This document shows positions 34,797 to 45,779 of a stretch of 64,000 nt of DNA, in pieces. The stretch's first letter is position 1; every line of letters begins with the position of its first letter. The position numbers and the translations under genes are program-made. Where the stretch lies: positions 19,716,001 through 19,780,000 of the forward strand of contig OZ316894.1 of the NCBI GenBank assembly GCA_973895155.1. The letters are read 5' to 3'. This DNA is from Marsupella aquatica (lineage: Eukaryota > Marchantiophyta). The notes under the pieces were generated by a model. The model was not told the DNA's origin. It did no database searches and saw only the letters and a list, made by a program, of their open reading frames with translations.

Positions 34797-37700
34797 CTAC
34801 ATAGGGGGGTCAAGCAATGGAATCCGACTAGATGCCCGGACTCCAACCGCCTCGCCTCTACGAAGGATAGTGAAGGCCTGTGCACGCTGAAGTGCAATGG
34901 ACACCATCTGTCTAAAAAAGGATGTGATAACAGAGACGGGTGGATAAGGCCGCCGCTCGACATAATGAACCGCACAGGAGCGCAAGAACTGGTCAAAAGT
35001 CGGGTGCAGCGCTCCAAAGACCTCCACGGCAAATGGGTAGAAAAGGTCCCCTGGGTAACGCGTACCATAAGCCTCCTCCTTGAGGCGAGCAGCCCTCGTG
35101 GCAGCATGACCTGGGATGTGGGCAGCGAACGCCAAATTGGCTCCACTTGTGGGGTCAGCAACAACCACATCCCCAAGGGCACGAACACCAGCGCGAGAGA
35201 AAACCAAATCGGCTCGACGCCTGTCCGGTACTCCATCCCGGGGTGGTAACACATGTCGTTGCTCCATCATAACATGATACCCGGAATCACGAGCGATGGC
35301 GGCTACCACATCCCGGATGTCATCGTGTGTCGCCGTTCGCTCACTACCATGACCACATTGTAGGATATGGATTTCCCCCCTATCCAAGGGCGCTCCACAA
35401 ACGCATGTGGGTTGCCCAAGGAGGCATGGGTGGGGAAGACCAAGACGGAGGCGCATGGAAGTGGTGAAGACAAAAGAACTCATACGAAAGGGGGCCCATA
35501 ATGGGCTCGTAGATAACCAAGCCCCCGAACCAACGCCCAAACCGGATAAAAGACGCGCTCGAACCAAGTCAGAGGGTGCGTCGGAAAGCATGCTAGAAAG
35601 GGTGAATCGGTGCATGCGATCAGAGATCACCTGTTGAACTCGGTCGGGACTGTCCAAAATAACTCCCTCAAAAACAGGGACCACGCTCTACACATCCTCC
35701 GGTAATAAGGACCGGGCATGACAAAGCTGGATCTGAAAAGGGAGAGCTCCGTTCTCCACTCCCATGACCGAGTTAGAGAGGATAGGCCGAAGGTCCACAA
35801 TGAAATGTGATGCCAAGGCGGGGGCCACCTGCGCCCAGCTACCAAAAACGCACAAGGAGCAGCAACCACAACCGAGGACACCCCCAAACCACCTCCCGAT
35901 GGGGGCAGAGACGCCTGCCTAGCCGCAAAAGAACCATCCTCTCCATCAAGGGCTCCAGGACCGATGAGGTGACCAAAGACCCGTATCACGGTGGTGTCAA
36001 AGGAAGAGAGCAAGGACAAAAACGCTGGGGTGGGGGGGACCGTCTGCAGAAGGTGTCGGCGAACAAAACACAAAACCAGAATCAAGAAGGCAATCTGGAC
36101 ATCCCCCAAAGCCACCAGCTGGTCAAGGTGCGAAACATCCTGGTCCAAGGCAGACTGTAGAAACTCTTGCTCCAAGGCCGTCCCCCCAAACGGCACCCCA
36201 AGGACCCGAATGCCATCATGTCTAATGGGGATATCAAGAGGGGGGGAGAATGAGTCCGGGAGAGGAAGATGGGACCAGACCCCGCACTTCCTAGGCTGTA
36301 CTGACAAACCAATAATGGCAAGCTGCTGAACAAAATGGATATAGGCATCTCCAAGAAGCAAAGCAGGAGCAACAATGTGAGTATCGTCAGCAACAGAGGG
36401 GAACATGCAACCTAGAAAAGCACCGGAAGATGCCCGGATGGCCCGAAGATGAGCCAAGGCAAACAACGCACCACCAAGGGGATCCCCCTGCCGGGTGCCG
36501 GACTCTGACATAATGGTGGAGTATGTCCCAGACGCCAGATGGTTAGAGTAGACCAAGGGGGCAGGGGGTTTAGGGTTTAGGGTTTAGGGATGAGGGATGC
36601 AATCTCCCCCCAGCATCCCGAAGCTCTTCGAAAATCACACGACGGGAGACAGAGTTGAAGGCATTGGCAACATCCACCTGAATGACCCCCCAATCAGGGT
36701 GGAGGTCCAAAACAGCACGCAAGCCATGTACCACGCTCTCACAACCGCCCGGGGTGGCCACGCCGAACTGGTGGGGGAAGAAGTGTGAAGCAAACGGGGC
36801 CCTCATCTGTAAACAAATGCAATGGCTAACCAAACGATATAGGACCTCCCCAATGGCCAGGGGTCGAACACCACCCGTTTCCTTGGCCAAAGCCATCAGC
36901 CGACACGCCCCCAAGAGCCGAGCGACAACAGGCGGAATGTGGCCACCTGCAACATGAGCACACACCTGGAACAACTCCAGGAAACCCAATGCCAAGTCAT
37001 CGGGGGAAAAGCAATCCTTGAGGTGCTCGAACCTCATCCCAGAGATGCCCCCAGCGGAAAGACGGGGCAAATGAAGGAAGACAGAGGAAAAAATCTTGCA
37101 AGAAAGGGAGAACTCAACCTCCGGAGAGAAGCTCCCAATGAAACCTGGAACCGCACAGGAAGCCGGGGGATGAAGGGACCGAAGGGCCGCAACCGTTTTG
37201 ACTGAAGGAGGAGAGGGGGAAAGGGGAACCAAGGAACGTGCTGCCCGAGAAAACTCCCCTTCCTGTCCCAACAAAAGGCATCGGCGAAGGCGGCGCTGGA
37301 CAGGAGGGACCAGAGGTTCCTCCTCAAACTCAGAGGCCCTAGAGGCCAACGCAAGAAGCCGGTGATAGAACTCCTCCTGAAGCAAAATCCAGTCCCCCAA
37401 CAAAAACCGTTGCAACCTGGCAATGGTCTCCCTATGCCCGGCCGGGCCCCCATGAGGAGGGAGTCAACACCCAATGAGGAAGCAAGAGGAGTAGGGACCA
37501 GGCACCAACATCAGTGGGGTCACGCGCCAGCCGGTCAAAAGGACGACGAAAGGCCTGCCGAAGCAGGGGCCGCAAGGGCACAGGAATCCGGGTATACAAT
37601 CGAGGATGCCGAAAACCGGGGTAAAGAGCCGCAAGTACATCCAGGTAGGCTAGCCAATCCCAGGAAGAAGGGGGGCCAGACGGGGGAGGGGGAAGGGGGG

Positions 37701-37935
37701 CAGGGGGAAGCACAGAGGAGGAGGAAGCACGAAGAGCAGGACATGAGCGACGATGGCGAGTTAGACCAGATGGTTGGTACCAACTGTGACAAGCATCACA
37801 CTGGACACGGGAATCAGAAGGAGAAGTGGGGGGGGAAGAGGGGCGGATCCGGCGAGCTGAACGAGGGGTGGAAGATGGAGAAGCCATAGGGACAAGAGTG
37901 GTAGGTGGTGAACTAGGATAGGAGAGGGGTTCCAT
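34797..37935 (-). pseudogene. LINE polyprotein: zinc finger, reverse transcriptase, RLE endonuclease (broken)
   Basis: From an ATG at 37935 the first part has a finger QCDACHSWYQPSGLTRHRRSC. The frame breaks near 37435, within a G/C run; the next frame continues HREtIARLQRFL into the RT. The RT carries motif A (QVDVANAFNSV), then is cut by a telomere-like insert at 36566-36589 with a frame change. The following frame carries motif B (GTRQGDPLGGALF) and motif C (VADDTHIV). A third break lies near 35640-35690. The last part has a knuckle (CVCG...HILQCGHG...H) and the endonuclease core RRADLVFS...GDVVVADPTS, ending at 34797. Three disruptions make autonomous activity impossible without repair. 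Confidence 0.85.
36566..36589. repeat. Interstitial telomere repeat (GGGTTTA)3 inside the LINE RT
   Basis: Twenty-four bases of exact (GGGTTTA)n lie between the RT segment ending ELRDAGGRLHP and that starting YSNHLASGTYST. Flanking sequence GATGAGGGATG is also irregular. The insert introduces a stop and a frame change. Confidence 0.95.
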
Positions 37936-38633
37936 GGGAAAATGTTGGGAAAAAGCTGGGATAAAGGGTGGGGGCAAAGGAAACGAAAGTAAATGAACGG
38001 AACAATGAGAAAAGAGTACAAGAACAACACCGGAAAGCTCGAGCAAAACAAAAACATAAACGAAGGAACAAGGGATGGATGTCCAAGGCAAAGAACCTCA
38101 ACCCGGTAGTGGCAAGCCGCGCCGAACATAGAAACCTGGTAACCCGAAGGAACGCCTCCAATGACCGAACAAAAAAAACCCGCAGGCATGGAGCCAGAGT
38201 GCAAACAGGTACCGCCTATGGTGGGGGCCCAGCCCCACCAACCAAACCAGGTCCGGGGCCGCCAAGCACAAATCCGCCAAGGAAAACCGGGCCGCCAAGA
38301 AACCCAACCCAACTGGGGCCGCCAAGAAACCAAAACCCAACCCGGGGGGGGGGGCAACCTTCCCAGGTCCAGGGCCGTCAAATCCGGGCGCAGGGCCACC
38401 CTTCCCGGGCGCAGGGCTGAGCCGGGAGCGTCAGCCCAGGCTGACGACCTCCGCTCCAGGGGGCCGGGGGACCCTCATTATTACCCCCACGCCTCCCGAA
38501 ATGCACCGCTGCTTCGCCGCTCCTCGCCCGGTCATGCCCCACCTCTGCACCTCCACTACTGCTCGCCGCTGCTCGTCGCTGCTCCGCTCCGCACCGCACC
38601 GCACAGGCACCCTAAAGATGGTTAACTCGGGAT

Positions 38634-38677
38634 CTCAGGGGGGTCACTCTATGTAGGGCTCTACATCACGTGCGACG
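38634..38677. repeat. Left terminal inverted repeat (15-14-15 structure)
   Basis: Outer box CTCAGGGGGGTCACT at 38634-38648, 14-nt non-conserved spacer, inner box ACATCACGTGCGACG at 38663-38677. Downstream TTTTAGGGTCTGGACCCCCT resembles the right-end interior of the two MITEs, so this end corresponds to the MITE right ends. Confidence 0.9.
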
Positions 38678-39060
38678 TTTTAGGGTCTGGACCCCCTAAC
38701 TTTTAAGTGAATTTTTTTTCCCCATTCCCTTACTTTCTGAAAAGCTACCATTTTTTGAATTGTTTACCCCTATAAAACTTTATGGAAAGTTTTATGAAGA
38801 TTTAAAAAATGCCTATTAAGAAAAGTAAAGTACCTCAATAGTGTAGAGCCAATTGTGCAAATTGATGCGCATTTCCAATACATTCAATGAATTTACATCA
38901 TGAAGTTGAATATCTTGTAATTGCATTCATCATCATCCAACTTGTAGTTTTCACTCTTGAATAGTGAAGCATGGTGGGTGCCAGATACTATGAATAGGTA
39001 ACCGAACACCATAGGTTGCCTATTCAAGGCATCGGTACTCTACCTTGTTTCACAAACTCC

Positions 39061-39120
39061 TGCATGATGATGTCCACATAGAGACCTTCCTTCACAGACT
39101 CATGCATGATGATGTCCACA
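39061..39120. repeat. Short direct repeat, 18 bp, 42 bp apart
   Basis: TGCATGATGATGTCCACA occurs at 39061-39078 and again at 39103-39120, directly beside the tRNA-like hairpins. Confidence 0.85.
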
Positions 39121-39178
39121 TGACGGAGGGGAATTGAACCCCTGATTGAGCATAAATCTCAATTTGCCAATCCGCCAT
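39120..39178 (-). ncRNA. tRNA-like sequence lacking a D arm, anticodon position UUA
   Basis: The 59-nt minus strand folds by eye into a 7-bp acceptor stem (ATGGCGG/CCGTCAT, one G-U), a 5-bp anticodon stem (TTGAG/CTCAA) with a 7-nt loop ATTTATG, and a perfect T arm (AGGGG/CCCCT, loop TTCAATT). Only 9 nt replace the D arm and the variable loop is 2 nt. Loop positions 34-36 would be UUA. It lies between the left TIR and the transposase stop. It is most likely a degenerate tRNA or SINE head; function is unproven. Confidence 0.35.
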
Positions 39179-39267
39179 CCCCTACTCTACTCCCTCCCAC
39201 TAACCCTACACATGCATCACATACACACACAACAAACTACTTTTAATAAACAATAGTCAATTATATA

Positions 39268-42200
39268 TCACAATTTACTCACACTTTGAATGTATGTAGT
39301 CAAAGCTTGCAAGTCACTTGCATCTAGTACATACACTCTATCAACTATCCCAGACTTCATTGTCAAGTTCACATTTGAAATTACCATCTCAATATCAATC
39401 CATTGTCCATCTGTTGCATCATAAGTGAACAAAGTTTTGTTGTTACCAGTAGATTTGTACCAATTACACTGCAAGTGGCACACACTTCCACTCTGTCCAA
39501 CTGCAGGTACAGGTCTGTCCAACAGATCTATTGCTTTCCGACGTCTGACCCAATGGGAGCCATTCTTCTGTATCATAAACTCAATCCTACCCAACCAATA
39601 TTCCTTCTTTGCAGATGTTGCGTCAACAACAGGCCCTTTATCTATTCCCTTCCTCTTCTTTGACTTGGATGATCTGGTAGAAGGACCAACCTCTGCAGCA
39701 GACTCAAACAAAACTGCTATATCAGTACCAATGTCAACCAAACAAGTCACAGAGTCACCATTTTCCTTCTCCTTACCAGTAGTGTAATAGGTCTTCTGGG
39801 CTATCCTAGTTAGCCTATCCTTTGACATGAAAGGATTGCAGCACAATTGACTCACAAGAGTGGACTTGTAGATAGTCCTTCCCTCATAAGTTACAGTAGA
39901 CACTACTGACCGGGGTGTCTGCACATCAGTTAAGTCTGCTTGAACTCCAGCCAAGACATGCCTTACTTCATGTCCTAGTGTCTCCATCTCACAAAATGGG
40001 TTAGTGTCCACCTCAATCGAACAATCTTCAACTGTTAGTGGCTCAATACAATCCTGACTGTCCAGAGTGTCCCATGAATCAATCCGATTGAGATCTTCTT
40101 CAGGATCTTCAAACTCTAGAAACTCTCCAATTGGGGGCTCAGGTCTAGGGCCTACAGTAGATCGATGCTCAATTGTGTCTTCAGCATCATCACATAACAC
40201 AACCTCTTTCATGACACTTGTATCCGGCCAAGTCTCTGCCTCCACCTCCCAAGGTTGAACCCACCATCGTCTTTTTGCTGCTAGCAAAGAACTCCTTGGT
40301 GACATGTTCAGCTTGCACAACAAATCCTTTGCTTCCTGCAAACCTTCCTTTAGAGCATCAACAACCAGCTCATTAGTCTGAACTGCAGAGTAATCAAATA
40401 AATTTGGAGCTTGTTCTCCTTCATCTAGAGGATGTAAAGTTGCCCAAACATGATCCTGTTTATCATGTGATCGACGTATCTTCAATCCCTCTGGTCCATA
40501 CTCTAATCCAGCTAGTCGATTCAGTCCCACTGCACTGTCCAGTAGAGATCCAAAGTCATAATTTCTCTCATGGCCACTCATGCCACCTACCTTGCTGAAA
40601 AATATCTCACAATAATCTGATCCCAGCAAGTGAAATGGAACTTGCAGATATGGGAACTTGTCCCGAAAGGCACAGATTAACAATACTACAAAATGACAAG
40701 ACATGTTGATATCATGGAAAGCCTGCACAGAAATCATGTTCTTCTCTGTGATAGATCCAGCATTCCCTGTCACAGAATGATCACCATACCTCAACCATAG
40801 CCTCCACAATCGGAAGAACCAAGATACCTTTGATGCCACGACAACACGGGTTCTTAGGTCATGCTTAACAGAGAAGAAAATATCTATGTAGTCTGCACAA
40901 ACCTCCAAGTATATCATGGTCCCAAAGCTTCTATCATGACGAACATCTCGTCGCTCATACATATGCTGCAGGCAGGCCTGCACTCTCCTGGAAGCTATTC
41001 GTTGTGGGCCAGCCCAATTTTGTCTATCTGTCCTATTCACATCATCCCAATGCAAACCATGCTCATGAATTGCATAATGGTTATAAACAGATGTGACATA
41101 TGACAAAGATGCATGCTGATCACCAAGAACTAACATAGCAGACACTCGGTCCAATGGGTTAATTGCCTTCTTGCCATTGTGAGGTGGGTCTTGGTCTCCA
41201 AAACCATATAGATCTCCATTCGGAAGTATGGACACTGAGTATTGCCACCCAACCCATCCTACACTGTACCTAGGAAAGGAACCATTCACAACAGTATAAT
41301 CTTCCATCATCAATTTCCTACGACGAGCATCACCATCACTAGCATGGCCCAACAAAGGACCAACACTGTCTCTGCAATGTGTGTCCCACATGGACTTCAA
41401 CTGCACCCAATGCTCTCTTACCCAGGGAGCTCTAAACTTGTTACATGTTGGTAGAACACACAATGCCTTAGGCATCTTTGCATGCAGAGGATTGACAATG
41501 ATTACTCTAGCATACATGCCTTTGGCATACTGCTCAAAAGTACTTACAATCTTGTCATACCCTTCAGTACCTGCTCCAACCAGTACTTCCAAGCCAAAAG
41601 AACATGTGTGCTCTTCTAAGGGGCCACAGAAACCAATGAGGGTGTCATATTTAGCTTCCCATCTGTCACACACAATAGAATACAGACATCAGTTCATGAC
41701 ATGCAAACTCACCCAACACATTCAAACAAACAAGCTAATTTACTACAGAGACAAAAACACAAACCTGGGTCTCTCTTTGATCCTTGTTTCATCCTCAGCA
41801 AACATTACTGGTACATCTCCTACAATTCCAAGTGACTGCTTTGATGCACACAGTACTCTGCACACCTCCTGGAATATCTCTTTTCGAATGCCAGCTCTAA
41901 AGGGTGGGAGTTTTGCTCTATCACGTTTCAAGGTCTTCAGACCTGGACCACCTAGGTTAGCCTGGAAACAATGAGCCACTTGTCTGCCTCCAAACTGAAA
42001 CATGGCTTGGGAGAAGGCCTTGGTTCTCTTACTGTATCGATAACCCTTAGCAACTCTCTGCAAGTTCTTAGCTACATCTGTCAGGAAATCCCATAACCCT
42101 TCCTTGCCACCAAAAGCACCACATCTATGTCCATTCACAATATTTCTCAGAAACAGTCTTAAATCTTTCCTATCATGGGCTACTCCTAATAAATCTTCTA

Positions 42201-43860
42201 GCTTCTTTCGCCTAACACTCAGGGCATAAATTTTCTGAGCCTGTTGTGCCAACAGCCAACGCTGTTTCCTAAAGCGAGTGGTGAGGTTACCAACATGTTC
42301 CCTCAGTTCGGTTTTGGTCAAGTATGCCAACCTCATCCCACCCTGTGTAGTCCTGTCTCCTCTCTACACTAATGCTTCCGCTTCCCTGTGCACACTGCCA
42401 CGAAAATCATCTTCACGTTTTATAGAATCACATAGAGTGCAAGTGAGGTTTTGAAAACCACCTCCATTAATGGACACCCTGTGACATTGCTTGTGCCTAA
42501 AACAACCTTGTATACCAACAACTGACTGACTAGTTACATTGAAAACCTCAGCACAGGTTGTATGGTCACAATCCCACACATTTCCTCCCTCTTGATCATC
42601 AAGTATGCCTTTCACAGCCATAGAATCCCCTGTCCACTTCACCTCTGACTCCCACAGGCCCCAACAAAGCAAACTTAAACTTGGCTCAATGGAGGAATAC
42701 AACCCACCTCTGCCTGAACTGCTCCCTGCAGCAGAGCTGTCCTCTCTAAAGAAATTCAGAATAGAATTTTGAGATGGAAACAGATCACGAGCATCAGGCT
42801 TCCTTGGTCTCCCCTTCTTCCCTGCCCTCAGTGCAGCCTGGGTACTGGTGACAACGTTCTCAAGTGCATCCATATGATCCCGACTGACAAGGTGTTGCCT
42901 TAAATTGTGTTCCAAATTGGATTTCTTAGGGCACAAGTCAGTATGTAGCTTGCCACGGACTGTACATCTGACCTTAAACAGGAATGACCTCTGTGCAAAT
43001 GTTGGATCAGTGGGAGATGGTGTGATAGAGAACACTTCTACCACCCCACCTACCTCTGCATTCAACTTTCCCACTATTTCCACACCAGCCCCTATTTGCA
43101 TACTATGATCAAACAGTGGTTGCTGTATAGTGTCAGCAGCCGTCACCAAAGCTCCAGCTAAACCCCTTCGCTTACACCAGTTCTCCTTGTGTTTAGGGTT
43201 GGTCAGGTGCTTTGTCTTGAAGTTGCTAAAGCAATTTGCGATGGACTTGAGCACCTGTGAAGTGGCTACATTCCCATAAGTCTCCCTACACTCTAAGCAT
43301 TCTAGATGACCTCGACACTCCCCTCCCTCATCCCACGTCCGCACTTTCCACTTGTGCTCACCAAAGCCCTTCTGGTTTACCCAGGATCGTAGCTTCAACC
43401 ACTCATCATTCCAGGCCTTTGATGCAGCCTCAGACATGAGGTGAGACTCAAAGGAGCTTGTGACAGGCTGTATAGTAGCCTGTACTGGCACCCCTTGTGT
43501 TTGTCCTTGAGACAATGGAGTTGTGCCTGCCACATTGGACACAGTGGCAGCAGATGAATGAGAGGAACCAATAGTGACCCTCTCCGCAGGCAAGGCAACT
43601 AAGGGTAATTCTGCAATCACATAAATTGTCCCTTGAAGTTCAGTCACCCCAACAGTCTTCTCTGAAAAGCGCCGGACTCGACCAGGCAACCTCTCATCCC
43701 AAAAATCAAAGTCAAACTCTACTGCACCAACACATTTTAGACGAAAATCTGCCAGAGTCTGCCCTTCTTTGAAGGACATGACACAGATTGGCGTATCAGG
43801 CTTTCCTCCCTCGTCACCCTTTTCTACCAATCTGACAGAGCTCATGCCTAGGTGTGCCAT
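39268..43860 (-). pseudogene. Giant DDE-type transposase, split by one in-frame TAG
   Basis: Exon 1 is 43860-41765 and exon 2 41662-39268 (102-bp GT-AG intron, phase 2), about 1,496 codons. Codon 499 is TAG (42366-42364), and both sides continue in the same frame. The N-terminal part has Cys/His clusters (C-x2-C...H...H near residues 187-225, a second around 300-335, a third near 440-485) and a basic GKKGRPRKP stretch. Likely catalytic residues: FAEDET before the intron, GHASDGDARRR near 41335, and GSDYCEIFFSKV near 40607. The motif order and D-E spacing recall P-element/THAP9-type transposases. An NLS-like SKSKKRKG and a BAH-like region (YWLGRIEFM...WY) close the protein. ATG 43860 follows an in-frame stop. 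Confidence 0.75.
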
Positions 43861-44191
43861 GATGGACAGTTATACAGGCTGTGAAAGTAAGGGAGATGGA
43901 TTAGGTAGATGAACCTGTCATACAACAATGGACAGACATGGAAAAAGATCAGGACTCAAGTCAACCATTCACAATGTCATCTGAACACTCAATCTATTGT
44001 AGTCCATTTCAATTCATCAAAATTCCATTTTGTTCAACCAAATACTTAGGTCCCTTTCATTCATAGAAATACTTAAGTCCATAGCATTCAACCAAATACT
44101 TAAGTTCATATAATTTAGGTAGTCTTATGGGTCCACTACAAAAAAGGTTGAAGTTTGTAAGATGGTGGAATTTGTAGCAGTCATGATGTGT

Positions 44192-45622
44192 CTAGTCATG
44201 GGTACTAGGGATATCAGAACCCTCTGGAATGACATGGCGATTACAGTAAATCATGCGCCACTGTCCAATGTCCCAGGTGTCTCGGCCCCTCACCCCTCTC
44301 CTCAAGTGCCTATCTGCTGTTGGTCCTTCATCACGACACCATGCACGAGGGCATCTACGACATTGGACAAAGTCCCAAATGCCCTCCCGATACTCCTTAC
44401 AGACCTCACAGTAATGTCGTGGGCATATAAAAGCATCGGGATGTGCATCAGGGTTATCTAGATGGTGGGTGAATGGCATTTCCCCCAATCGCAGAAGTGT
44501 CCGGAGGCAACCCACATGGTAAAATGAGTAGCAATCATCATGAGAACACTGGACCACAAGGGGCTCGTCTGTGCTGGGTCTCAAGGTTTTGCCAAGGAGC
44601 CCACAACCAAAACATCTTCCTCTGTTTTGCTGACAGAGGTCACAGAGCCAAGCTGCAGCCCAATCATGACCTCTGGAAATGACAATGCGCTGACATGTAG
44701 GTCCATGGCCATCTTCTTCATCAGGGTTGTGGCCATCAACTACATAATGAAAATGGCGACCACAAGGGCCATCACAGAACAAAATAGTTCCTCCCTCGTC
44801 ACATTCAAAACAACAAGGGGGATCCATACAAAGGTGCTCCCTATGCCCAAATCTTGGATCCAGCAACTGACGAGCGATGTGTGCCATGCTGAACAAGATC
44901 TGCAAAATTACCTTCAAAAATTAGGGACAGGCATGTGATGTACCAGAAGGAGCAACAGTCCACCAACAATCACAGCCAGTAGCCTCCACTAGGGGCATCA
45001 CTTCCCTGTGGGCTCCTTTGATCCATCCTGCAATATGAGGAATGCAGATTAGAAGTCAGCAACTTAAATGTGCATCATCATCACGGGCAGAACCTGGATG
45101 TGTCCCACCACAGACACAATCATTGATGAAATGACAAGTATTCCATGCTAGGCAACCGCCCCATGCCATTCTTGCCATGTACTGTGCAAAAGTCTGCACT
45201 ATGTTTGAGTGACCTCCCCTACAACGATCACATGTTTGGGTGTGACAATGGAGACAAGCCTCCAGGAAGACACAGTCCTCGTCCAACACCCCAAGTGTCT
45301 GTTTAACTAGACGAATACTGTTTGGGACTAGTGGGGATGTATTCAGCCTCCTGTAATGGTGGTGAGGCAGACTTGGATAGCCCCAGGTCACAGCACAGTT
45401 TGCAGGCACGACCCCATTGTGAATCATCTTCACACGGAATCGCTCACCCTTCTGTTGATGGTACTCAGACAATGCACTGCGCGTCACAACCATCTTTAGT
45501 GCACCTAGACTGAGATTGTGCTCACTCCAACAAAATGACAAGGCCACAACAAACAGGGTACGGGGGCCGACCTTTGCTCGGACCCTAAACTTCCCCACTT
45601 TCTGCCTTGCGCTAGAATGTCC
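44192..45622 (-). CDS. Transposon-encoded Cys-rich protein with EDM2-like PHD fingers (exons partly resolved)
   Basis: An exon starting after a pyrimidine-rich acceptor at 45622 runs to about 45056. It has a zinc cluster ACLHCHTQTCDRCRGGH and later cysteines. A possible small exon follows at about 45027-44950. The last exon (to the stop at 44192) holds a PHD array: CCFECDEGGTILFCDGPC, WLCDLCQQNRGRCFGCG, CYSFYHVGCL, FICPRHYCEVCK, VQCRRCPRAWCRDE and MIYCNRH. This spacing, including CRRCP and the final YCxxH, is that of plant EDM2 and NSD-type PHD modules, which read histone marks. The first exon and exact splice sites are not certain. It lies between the BRCT gene and the transposase, same strand. 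Confidence 0.65.
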
Positions 45623-45779
45623 CTGCAAAAAAAAGCAACTAATTTTTAAAAACCTACACACACCAAAGGAACTACACACTGCTCCAAGAACCAAACAACA
45701 AATCTGCAAAGAATTGTAGTAGACAAGCAACGCTTTATTAAATTGCTCCAAAACTGAGCAAGGTTACATTTACAGTAAG

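Larger units (their letters stand above)
34560..38620 (-). mobile_element. RLE-type non-LTR retrotransposon (R2-group-like LINE), degenerate
   Basis: Read on the minus strand, the order is: a zinc-finger region, reverse transcriptase, a Cys-His knuckle, a restriction-like endonuclease, and a T-rich 3' UTR ending near 34560 in GATATATATTATACC. A single C-terminal endonuclease with N-terminal zinc fingers is the plan of the R2/NeSL/Utopia-type LINEs. The GC-rich 5' part reaches about 38620. Both ends are approximate and no target duplication was found. The element abuts the left end of the 10-kb transposon. Confidence 0.8.

Noticed and set aside
34767-36329. Plus-strand frames up to 160 codons across the LINE
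   Set aside because: They are shadows of the minus-strand LINE, whose RT and endonuclease motifs are clear.
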